64,000 nucleotides of DNA. Source: Colias croceus (taxonomy: Eukaryota > Arthropoda > Insecta > Lepidoptera > Pieridae). The first letter of the stretch is position 1; every line of letters begins with the position of its first letter. Positions 44,965 through 57,000 of the stretch are shown one piece after another. The stretch lies in contig NC_059558.1 in NCBI RefSeq assembly GCF_905220415.1, positions 2,430,501 through 2,494,500 of the forward strand, read 5' to 3'. A program made the translations under genes and the position numbers. The notes below the pieces were generated by a model that was not told the origin of the DNA, did not search any database, and was given only the letters and a program-made list of their open reading frames with translations.

Positions 44965-46706
44965 TAGTTCAGGATACATCGCCCATTTTTGCAAGTGATT
45001 ACTATCAAGCTAATTTTCCGTTTGTAGCTTTATTTTGATGAGACGCCCAATAATTTCGTGTACGAAAGTCTCGATTGTGGTAGCTAACAGAGATAACAAG
45101 GATAAAAATTTTTGATTTGATGGTTCTCAAATATTTATTAGGTACTAACTGAATTTTTTTTTGTTCAATCTGAAGAAAATTACCTAAATTATTCGAAAAA
45201 ATATTTGTCCTACAAAATCTATGGTTGGTTCAAAGAGTCCTCCTTTCCAAAGTGTATCGATAACGAGGTCATCATAAATGATTACTAACAAGCTGATTTT
45301 TTTGTTTTCACTTAGTTAATCTATACAAATATTATAAAGAGGAAAGGTTTGATTTTTTGTTTGTTTGTTTGTATGAATTGAATAGGCTCCGAAACTACTT
45401 GGCAGACTTGAAAAATTCTTTCACTGTTGGAAAGCTACATCATTTCTGAGTGACATAGGCTATATTTCATTTTCAAAAAAAATAGGCATCCTTACTAAAA
45501 TTACGATAACGTAATCCAAGGTGTGAAAAAAATATCAAAAAACTACCTTACATCGCGTGCGCTGCGAAAACTATTGATGATAGAACAAAATGATATACTA
45601 CATTTTTTTAGAACACACCATTATCTACAAAAAATCAGCGGCAGCATATCTCTAACTATTACAGTCATGTCACAATAAGCGTTTTTTTATTGAAAAAAAG
45701 AAATTAAAATACCACCGCTACAAAAAGCTCTTTATTTGTACCTTGGTATTAACCCTTATCAAAATAAATGATGTATTATTTAAGACTGCTTCAATATCTT
45801 TATATTACTTTTTGAATTATTCGATTCTGACAATCCATTCAAAAGATATCACGAGTTAAAAAAAAACTGTACTGTAAGAGTAACTGTATTCGGCTAGCTA
45901 TGCGTTGTAGGCGTCACTCGGGCAGGGGTACGGGAGGGGGGTTAAGATCACGAAATAAACTTGCCAGTTGCCGCGCCGGCCGCCGCGCGCGGCTCACTCG
46001 CGCGGTCGGCTCCCTACGTGATGGACGTGTGCGGAATTTACGCTTGATAATAATTCGTTTAGTAAGTAACTAAACCGATTTAAAAAGTTCTTTTCAGAAC
46101 CAAACCCATTTATATAAAATATTGTTCACTTAGTTATTAACCTAATAAATTACTTGAATATTTTTCATGATTTTCAATTTAATTTTAATAAATAGTAGGT
46201 AGTTGTGTACGTTGTAATATAGTAGCATATATAGCTTACAGTTATGCTAATTTAGTTCAAAGGCATTTTTTCTTTTGTCATTTTGAAATGCCTTTTTTTT
46301 TTTTTTTTAGTGGGGAAATCTTGCATAGATACCCACGGCCTCCGGGGAAGAGGCCGTGGGTTATGTCGGATTCCTACCGACCAAAACCCCACTGTGTTCC
46401 GTCAAGCCGCATCAGCGACAGGGCCACGGGTATGTGTAGAATTCATCCGTGACCATCCGTGCCCGTGCGAAGCCGGGACGGGCCGCTAGTGTTTATATAA
46501 TTCAACAGACATATTGTCCTACAAATTGCGTAATAAATATTTGAGAACCATCAAATCAAAAATTTTTATCCTTGTTATCTCTGTTAGCTACCACAATCGA
46601 GAGTTTCGTTCACGAAATTATTCAATGTCTCATCAAAATAAAGCTACAAACGGAAAATCAGCTTGATAGTAGTCACTTGCAAAAATGGGCGATGTATCCT
46701 GAACTA
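44965..46706. mobile_element. Long inverted-repeat element split by a Helitron-like insert
   Basis: Arms 44965-45138 and ~46529-46706 are complementary over ~170 bp, starting TAGTTCAGGATACATCGCCC at each end. ATA occurs outside each tip and may be a 3-bp duplication. Between the arms are ~180 bp of AT-rich DNA and the insert at 45320-46489. No coding capacity. Confidence 0.75.
45320..46489 (+). mobile_element. 1.17-kb Helitron-like element, H4 5' module
   Basis: TCTATACAAATATTATAAAG start, GGAAAGGTTTG, end GCGAAGCCGGGACGGGCCGC, CTAG|T. Much longer than other copies here. It carries a GC-rich patch at ~45885-46030 and a strong hairpin at ~46333-46362 (CCCACGGCCTC / GAGGCCGTGGG). No helicase or Rep ORF, so it is non-autonomous. 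Confidence 0.65.
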
Positions 46707-47854
46707 ATATACTTATAGCGTTGTCTTTATTATACAGGGAATAATTTTGAGAGATATGATATTATCTTGTTTTTCTACTACTTGACTGATATTAAATTAA
46801 TATAAAGGTAGGTACTTAAATTGAAAAATGAAACAATAGTTTATAAAAATCAATTTATTCTTATTAACTATGATGTAATATCACAAATATGTAGTATTTC
46901 AGATATAATAGAGACCTAGGTACAGTCTTACCTATGCACTAGTATTTTATCTACATTTATCTAAATAGGTACCTACAAGAGTATATATTTTTTAAACGAT
47001 TCAATATTTAATTTTGTAAGGCTATAAAGCAAATTTTAATTTTGTAAAACAATAATTAGGTATCACAAACATCCGAAATCAACTTTGGTTCTATACATAA
47101 TTTAAAAAACAATAATAAATAATGATATTGTATGAGCCTCAGAGAAAACCTTAATATTATTTGGAGATTCATATTATTAAATGCCTAGTATAATTTTATG
47201 TTTCAGCAAAAATTATTCACAGTAAACTTATGTGATTTGTTAAAATTCTATAATTCAAACATTGAGTTGCTATGTACTACGTACTAGAGAGGACACCGCT
47301 ACTACACTATGTATTTGTAACAGGAGTTAGAGTCAATCGTCTCAAACAATTTTTTTTTTTTTCATTGATTGGTTTTAATTGATAAGTTTATTCATTTTTT
47401 TAATTAGATAAACAATATTTAGGTATTTGTTACATTGATTGGTTTTAATTTATAAGTAATAAGAGGCAGAATATCTACAAAGTGTATGACTCACTAGCCG
47501 CCACGCGCCGCCCCGCTTGTCGCACAAATTTTGTTCGTGGTCTCCTCTCTATACGTAGTAATAATACTCAATGAATTCAAATTAAAATCAAATTTAGATT
47601 AAAAAAAGGAAGGAAATAAAAAGAGTTGATACAACAACAAATAAATATAGTAATTATTACTTGAGTGACAGGGACAGAGCTATGAAAGCTCTTTCTATCT
47701 CTCTCTATCGCTAAACTGACCAGCAGTATAATGTCAGTCCCCTGATAAACAAAAACTTAACAAAATAATTTTACTACACTATTTTTTCTAAAGCTTTGAT
47801 TAACAATTTTCTAAACTTAGGAATATTCAATTACACAGAAAAATAGTTCGTGAA
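46707..47854. other. Intergenic, no gene seen
   Basis: AT-rich. ACATTGATTGGTTTTAATT-type sequence occurs twice at ~47362-47455. A short GC-rich patch is at ~47495-47525. Confidence 0.45.
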
Positions 47855-47992
47855 TTTTGAAACTTCTTTGAGAGTAATATTTTAAGATCGCGTCATGGCA
47901 ATACCGTCACGTCATGGAGTAAGGCGACGATTTTGGTATCTTTGAATGAAGAAGTTTCACTTTTGACACGTGTGCTACTTTTTTCGTATCCA
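47855..47992 (+). mobile_element. MITE of the AAGTGAAACTTCTTT family, beside the FATP stop
   Basis: Core GCGTCATGGCAATACCGTCA and CGTCATGGAGTAAGGCGACG; right end GAAGTTTCACTTTTGACACG. It ends ~70 bp downstream of the FATP stop codon, so it is probably transcribed in the 3' UTR. Confidence 0.6.
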
Positions 47993-48064
47993 TGCAATCT
48001 TTGTTTTAACTTTTAACCAACGACCGAACTTTTTTTTACTTTTCATCTAGAAATATCTATGAAA

Positions 48065-51000
48065 TCACAGCCTAATATTCCCTTGAACTATATCATCATA
48101 TAGTTTCTGTGTTAACGGCACGTATTTTCCCGTTTTCTGATCCAAAAAGTACAAGGGATCATTGAAGATATTTCTATTAAAGCCTTGTTCAACTAATTCC
48201 TTCTTTTTTAATTTAAAAGTAGCTGTTAAAGGTGGTTCAGGAAGAATTCTAATGAATAATGGTCTTGCGTATACAGGGAGAGATGTTTTCAACCCTATTG
48301 CTAAAGACTCAAAGTCTAATTTCCTTTCTGGATCAGCGATGGCTGCCATGCCCGCTCTGCCTTCTACGTTTGGTATCTGTTGAAACAATATAATAAATAA
48401 AATTTTTGAGATAGAAGCTTTGTTTTATTTAAAATTTTGGCTTTGGTTTTTTTTCTTCTCTTTGTGTATATGGTAGATATTTCAACTGTGATAAAAAAAA
48501 TCATCTTAAATTTTAACAGTCAATTTTCACTGTGGTCACTGGTCAGTCTTTATCATTAATCGGAATCTAAGTATAATTATTAATGACATTTAACGAAAAT
48601 ATGATCATGGAGGAAATTATACCTAGTCACCGATAATTTTTATTAGGAAAAAAATTAAATAAAAACGTACTGATAAAAGTAAAGTCAAATGGTCATATTA
48701 TAAACAATCAAATTAAATGAAAACTTACAGCAACTCCATACACAACAGCATCCTTCAAGCCGATCAGGTTACTGATAACACCTTCAACTTCTGCAGTGGA
48801 CACATTTTCGCCGCGCCATCTATATTACAAGAAAATAATATTATATTTAAACTATATTAAGCTATTGCATAGCTTCTATCGCGGGCCTTCAAACAGGCAA
48901 AAACCTCACGCTCGCAAAGGAAAAAACCTCACGCTCCCCACTCCGACGGGCGGAGGTGTGGCTTGAAGGCATAGCATGCAATAGCGCAACCGCGGCAGTC
49001 CCCGAGTGACACACGTCGTTTTTTATTACAATTCAGAGTGAGATTTAAAAATATCTCTTACAACATGAATTCTTGAATAAACTCGCTAAACATATTTTTT
49101 CTTTTTTTTTATCAAAGTTATCTTTTTCGCATTGCCGTGCACATATACTATAATTAAAAATTAGGTAAATACGTAATAAGTATAATTACATTTGGAAGCA
49201 GATATTACCTACAACTTTAACTTTCAAAAATGCCTCTTACATTCAAATTTCCTATTGATTAATTAACAAAAAAAGCTTACCTAAACGTATCACCAGTCCT
49301 GTCTTTAAAATAGAAATAGCCATAATGGTCCATGACCAGTATGTCCCCTGTGTTGAAATAACAGTCCCCTGGCACTCTAACGTCGCGGACCATTTTCTTT
49401 TCCGAAGCCGTTTTATCTGCGTATCCCGCGAACGTAAGAATCGCCTTTTTGGCATCTATTTTGCCTAATAGTAGCCCTGGGAATGTTTAAACTTCTGTTA
49501 TAGTTATGCTCGCCTGGTACATAGGATTGTATTTATTTATGTAACATAAAATTTAATACTTGTAATAAAAAAAACACATTTAAAATATTTTTAAAAAGTG
49601 AAATTCTTGAGGCACGTTGAGTGAAAAATTTCAAGGTCGCGTCATGGCAATACCGTAACGTCATGGAGTAAGACGATGGTATCTTTGAATCTTGCCAAAG
49701 AAGTTTCACTTCTAACACCTGTGCTCCACATACACGCATTTTTTTACAAACGAAAAAGAAGAATACTTTAAAATAATTTTAAAAATGATAAACCTTACCA
49801 GGTTCATGCGGGCCACAAGTAATGCATCTACCATTTGCATCTCTAAGAATTTCACCTGTTATTTCATCACATCTAAAAAGAAAAAACCAGATACTTTACA
49901 TTGACAGAAAAAAAATAAAAAATGGAGTAGGAGCAAAAAAAACTGCGATTTAAAAACATACTTGACCAATGTTAGAGGGTAGATCGATGACACCATACGG
50001 CTGAGAAACCCAATGGCACCTACTTTGGAGTCTAAATTCACTGTAACAAAGAAATACAAATTAAACCATACTAAAAAATGTACTGTATTAAAATTACAAT
50101 AGATTTCTTCTAAGTACGCTCAAAACCAATGCCCCTGCCACACTATGCTCCTCGCGCTGCCGTTATTCGCCGCGACATTCGCCGTTCATCAAAAATTAAC
50201 AGACAGACAGACATTCATACGAATAACATAAGTCTAATCAATCATCAATAGTGTCACAAAGCATTTCATAAGAAGGAATGATTATAAATTTATTACTTTA
50301 CATTAATTAATCTAACGAATATAAACAATAGGCGAAATAAGTATGTCAAGGTTATTATGAATCAGCATGTATACCTATGATAGTCTGATGCAGCAAATTT
50401 TCGACACGCACAACATGACATAGGTATTGCTTTTTGGAAAAAAATTATAAGACAGTAAAAATATTTCTCTCGATATTAATGTAAATAAAAATCTCAAAGA
50501 TAATAAATAAATAAAAGTCTGTCTGTTCGTTAAAAACTCCTTCGCACCTATTTTAATTCGGTTTTTATCAATGGTTAGTGTAAGGTTTAGAAAAATCGTA
50601 CAGCTTTAGTAAATAACTATTTAAAAACACGAGTAAAGCCACTCACAGAAAGCTAGTTAACAAAAAAAAAGCTTACCCAAATTACTATTCCCCTCCGTAG
50701 CTCCATAGAACTCCAGGACCCTCTCAATATTGAACCTCTTAACGAATTCCTCCCAGATCTGTGGACGGAGGCCATTGCCAAATATCACTTTTACCTTATG
50801 AGCCTTATCATCAGGCCCTGGCGGTACTGCTAGGAGATATCTACAGATTTCTCCTATGTATTGGGCAGCCTGGAAGAAAGATTGTAATTATTATTTATAA
50901 CAAAACTATGTGTTTACAATTGAAATATTTAAACAACGAATTGTCATAACCACAAATTGATAACCAACAATTTGGTTAACAATTTGTCGAAAGTTTAAAA

Positions 51001-54000
51001 TTGAAGTTAACAATATTAATGGTATAAAATAATAAAAAATGACACTCGCAAAAATATATAATGTTAATGAAAATTTTGTTCTTGTGGGAAAGTAAACGAT
51101 ATAGGCATAGGAGAAAAATACGCATGCCATTATTTTTGAATTCTCAATATATTTTCAGATAAAAGTTCAAAGAAATATGCCTAAACAAGACAGATAATAC
51201 TAGCGAGTACCTATATATTTTAATAATGAAAGTGATTGAAGATTAGTAACAAGTTAACAGTTCTAGCACCATAGAACAAGAAATATTTAAAAACATGAAA
51301 ACAGATTTTCATATCTTAATTTTATTAACAGAAAACACTTACCGTACACTTATGCTTCACAATATCCCGCCAATAATTACTAGCGGAAAACTTCTTTCTT
51401 AAAGCAACAGTACATCCCAATACGATACATTGGCCAGCTCCTAGTACTCCACCAGCTGTGTGGTGTAAGGGCAATGGATCGTATATCACTTCGGAAGACG
51501 AGAGCCATGCGGAGTTATGTACTCCTAGTGGAATTAGGAGGTATCTAGAAGAGAAGAGAGCAAAATTGTATCCTATTTTGTTATTTATAAAGCATAATTT
51601 GCTTTCTGCCTATCTGTCATATTTAGCAAAACCAAAAAGATTGTCTTGCTTGTAATAATGATTTTATTGTTAAGGGCAGACTGGATCGTATATCACTTCG
51701 GAAGAAGAGAGCCATGCGGAGTTATGTACTCCTAGTGGAATAAGGAGGTATCTGGGAGAAAATACATCAGAATTGTAACCCTATTTTGTTATAATATAAA
51801 AAGTATAATTTGCTTCCTGGCCTGGCTATCTGTCATATTTAGCAAAACCAAAAAGATTGTAAATTACTTAAAATATTATGATTTTATTGGGTTACTCCAC
51901 CAGCTTTATGGTGTAAGGGCAGATTGGATCGTATATCTCTTTGGAATACGAGAGCTATGCTGAGTTATGTACTCCTAGTGGAATTAAGAGATATCTAGGC
52001 GAAAATAAATCAAAATTGAATGAAATTAATTGGGTGGTTTTCAATTTAAGTGATACTCTTCTTCAGTTCATAATTAAATAATTTAAAATATCAATTATGT
52101 ACCTAGTTGTAAAATTTAAAAAAATCTACATTATTCTTCTATTACCTACTATTTCTCCTGTTTTCATTTATAAATTATGCTAGAAACAAAAACTATATTA
52201 ATTAGTCTTTGCAAACTTTATAAGCATAATTAAAAAAAAAGACGTGTGGCACGCGGGGACTGCCGCGGTAAAGCTATTGCATGCTATGCCTTCAAGCCAC
52301 ACCTCCGGCCTCCGCCCGTCGGAGTGGGGAGCGTGAGGTTTTTTCGTTACAGAATTTCTCGATTCGGTCCCCGCGCTCAAGGCCCGCGATAGAAGCTATG
52401 CAATAGCTTAAAAACTATAAAAACATGTAATTTGTAACGCCATATTAATATAATCCTACCTTATGTTCGTGATTATCGCTGCCTTGGGAAACCCAGTAGT
52501 TCCACTTGTATAAATATACAGCAGAGTATCCCTAGGTTTAGCTGGTTCAGGGTCTACATAAGTTTCTATGGACATTTCTGTGAGTTCTGAAGATAACGGT
52601 ATGGTGTCTTGAACAATGGGAGCATTTTCTCTATCCGGGGAATTAAATTGGAATAGAGGTATGTCTGGTATTTCATGCTGGATCGATTTTATAGCTGGAA
52701 AAAATATGAGAACAACGTTATTACTTATTACAATAAACTATTCTAGCGCTTTGTGATATAAAAACATATTTATTATTTACCATTGGTATAACTTCGTGAA
52801 ACATAAAAACGAAACTGTTTATATATCAAATAAGATGAAACCGAAAAAAATACTAGACAGTGGTAACTTGTATATAAATAATAAATGCTAAATAATTGAT
52901 AATTCATACAAGCCAAAAATGATACTAAGTACAAACTCGAATTTTTGTCACAATATAAGTATATAAAAAAGCCGTTTATGAGTGCCATTACGTTTCATAG
53001 ATAAGATGTGTGGATTTTGAGATCTCATATTACAAAAAAACGCACAAAACTCATGTCAAAATACCAAAAATAATCGATTAACAATGCAAATCATTGCATT
53101 ATTGTGGCATTATTGTCCTTTGCCCACACTTGTATTGACATCAAATGTACAACATCTCAATGAAGCAGTTAAATTTTAGATGCCCGTTCGCCCCATATAG
53201 ATCAATTGAACCAAATCTAGGGGTGCCCTTGGCAGTCAAACCGCCTGTTATCCAATTACGTCCAATAAGTTAAAGGAACCTATGTATCCTGTGCTGATAA
53301 AGGATTGACGTAGAAACTGTCTAACATTGGTTATAAGCAAAAGCTTGATTGTTGTTGTTTGCTCCAAACTCTCGTCGACATATTTTTGCGATAACTTATT
53401 CTCATAGAAAATATTATGTTCTTTTGTTACTTATTGTAAGTTTACCCTTATCAGTTGAAATAAATTCGAAAGACGTTTTGCGAAGATAAGCGTAGTATAG
53501 CTTAATCTCAAAGGATGCATTTGTACCAGAAATATGAACCTTGCAATACATAAAACCGGTTGATAAAAACCGCAACCAGTATCCTGCCAGTAAACCTACA
53601 CCTGGGGATATTCCTGAGTTTCTTCATTGAATTAAACCAGATTATTGTTGTGTAGGTTACTTAAATTTGACTCCGATTTAATAAATTTAGTTACAGATTA
53701 AATACTAGTGTGTTATGATCTGAATGCGCAAAGGCCGGGGTCGGGGCCTTTTGTTTCCAGATAGTTTACGCCGTGAATTGAACTGACTGACAAATTTATA
53801 TAATACCACTAGCTTTCCGCCCGCGGCTTCGCACGCGTTTTCAAAGAAAAACCTGCATAGTTTCCGTTCCCGAGGGATTTCCAGGATAAAACCTATCCTA
53901 TCTCTCAAGTTGGATCAAACTGCACATGGTGTGCGAATTTTATTATTATCGGTTAAGTGGTTTAGGCGTCCATTGAGGACAAACATTGTGACACGAGATT

Positions 54001-57000
54001 TATATTATATATTAAAGAGAAGAGATAATAATTAACCATGGCTGGTTATTGCAATCATAATATGAATTTGCCTGTCAGTTGAATTCATCTGTCTGGAAAT
54101 AAGAGGTCTTAGTAATATGTAAACTACATAATGTTAATTGAGTGGTATTAGTTTCTGAGTAATGTGTAAGGTTTTAATAGCAAAAATATAAGTTCTAATA
54201 TTATATGATCGAAATCGCTAAATAGATACTTACCATCAGCCATTTCATCCCCAAACACGACTGCTTTACACCCAGCGATCCTTAAACAGTAAATCAACTG
54301 GGCTCCTCTTAAATTCGTATTCACCAATGCTGTAGTAACTCTTAGCTTTGCCAACCCAAGCCAGAGGAAGACATATTCTGGTTGGGTTTCCATGAAAAGG
54401 GCTATAACCTCCCCCCGCTTGAAGCCTTGGCGCTTGAAGTACCAGGCTATGCGGTTGCTTAGTTCGTTACCCTGTAAAGTTCAGAACTGGTCAGCTTGTT
54501 AACACCACTAAATTTACACCTATTGCTAAATTTGGTGGTGTACATAACTGAATTCAAACATAATGCCAAATTATCAATTTTGTAAGTAAATATATTCGAT
54601 TTGGTGTACGTTGTAAGTCTTTTTAAATAATATACAATTACGATTATATCCAGAATAATAAACAATATTTTTTATCAAATATTGAATTTCTCTAAAACTT
54701 TTTATTTTCTTTAAACAAAATTATCTCCTTTTACATTAATTCGCTTAGCTTAGCTTTTGCATATCTACACTAATATTATAAAGAGGAAAACTTTGTTTGT
54801 TTGATTGTAATGAATAGGCTCATAAACTACTGGACCGATTTTGATGAAATTTGGCACAGACTATCTTTAGACCCTGAGAAAGAACATAGGCTACCTTTTA
54901 TTGCGAAATATGTACCACGGGCGAAGCCGGGGCGGACCGCTAGTGCAATATAAAGCCAGATGAACAGCTCTTTTCTTTCAAAACTAACCTCACGGAAAGT
55001 AATAGCCCGATCGTCCATAACAAAAGCTTTCTTATTGGGCGACATCTTGGCCACCTTTTCCCAACGGCTGACCACCGTTGTGCCGCATTTCTCCCATACC
55101 CAGATCCTGAACATCGTGGCTAGGAGAACACGGAGACCTCTGTAAATAGGGTTTTATAAGCACAAATACTTTATAACAAAAATAATGAAACGTCGCGTCG
55201 CGTCAGCCAGGATAAAAGCAAAGTTTGTTGATCTAAAAATGTGTTGATGGCACAATTTATTGATATATTTTAGTGTATTGTGCACCATTATTGAGGTTTA
55301 TACGATTATCCGAAAATTGAAATAATTACCATTTTGAGAGGTCATATTTTAAGTGTCCAGAAAAATTTAATTTTTCCTTTTACATTTTCAGTTATAGTAC
55401 AAAAAGCAAGGCAACAAGAATGGCAACAAGAAATTCGACATGAACCAAGAAACTGCACTGTTTCGAGGCACTGGGCCGCTACTGACAAATTTTGAATTAA
55501 GTTTGGATTTAATTTTGATTGTTATCATATTATTTAAAAAAATAATATAGGTACCTATGTTAGTTTGTATAGGTACATAACTAACCATAACAAATGATGT
55601 ATTTTTGTCGGGGTGAGCTATAATAATTACCTATATATGTGTCAATTCACAATTTAAACTAGCTACATTGTATCATTATGTAATCATGATGCATGCAATC
55701 AATTAGCCTTGTCATTCAATAAGGGTAACAATCGTTGCGTAACTAATCACATACATTATAGGCACTAACTCCTAGATATTTCTGGTAGCTTGGTTTCGTA
55801 TTAGGGATACGCTCCTTCGACTTCGACTTCATCCAGGATAAAAAAAAATTGTTAATAAAATGTCTCAAAGTCCCAACAAAATGTGAACAGTCTCATTAGA
55901 CCAAAAGTCAACTATGATCCCAATCTAAGTTATGAGTGATCTTTTTTGTTGGGAAAAATAATAAAAGAAGAATAAATGAATATTGTCTTCATGTCCCTAA
56001 AATTTATGAAATACTAGCTTACCGCCCGCGGCTTCGCCCTCTTTGTCTAAAACCTAATAAATTATATACTAAAACCTTCCTCTCGAATCACTCTACCTCT
56101 CTATTAAAAAATACCGCAACAAAATCCGTTACGTAGTTTTAAAGATTTAAGCATACAAAGGGAGATAGGGACAGAGAAAGCGACTTTGTTTTATACTTAG
56201 ACATAGGGACATAAAAGAGAGATTTTTTTAAACTAGGTAAGTATTTTATTTTTATACGCAGCCAGTTACAGTTTACTAATTATTTGTTAATGAATAGTAG
56301 TTTATTTTAATAAGGCCATTATGGAAACAAATATGACCTTTTTTGTAACACGCTGCAGATTATAACAAGCAAATTCCGACACGCTATAAGCCATACTAAT
56401 ATTATAAAGAGGAAAGGTTTGTATGTATGGTTTTCACGCATAAACTACTGAACCGATTATAATGAAATTTAGCCAACATAGGTAACTTGGATTAACACAT
56501 AGGATTTATCCCGGAAATCCCACGGGAACGGGAACTATGCGGGTTTTGCTTTAAAAAGGGGGGCGAAGACGCGGGCGAAAAGCTAGTACTTATGTATTTA
56601 CGTATGATTTTACGTTGTACAGACTAAATTGGCTAAATAGTAAATTTGCCTATCTGGAACTATTATCTATCACACAAAAAATCTATCTAGCACCTAACGC
56701 AATATTTATTCGGATACCTAGCCCTCTAGATCCTCTACTTTGCAGCTTTAGTGTATTACTACTTCTTGGGACATCCTGTATAGGTGTAATATTTACATAT
56801 TAGCTTCCGCCCGCGACTCCGTCCGCGTGGATGTCGGTCTTCGCGTGCGCATGGTTTATTTCTCCATTTTGAGTAACTCTGACAATGTCATAAAAAAAAA
56901 TTTAATCACATATTTGGGTTTGATATCGATCCAGTAACACCATGGGGGTGTTACTGTACTATATTTTATTTTTTCAATATTTTCAATGTACAGAATTGAC

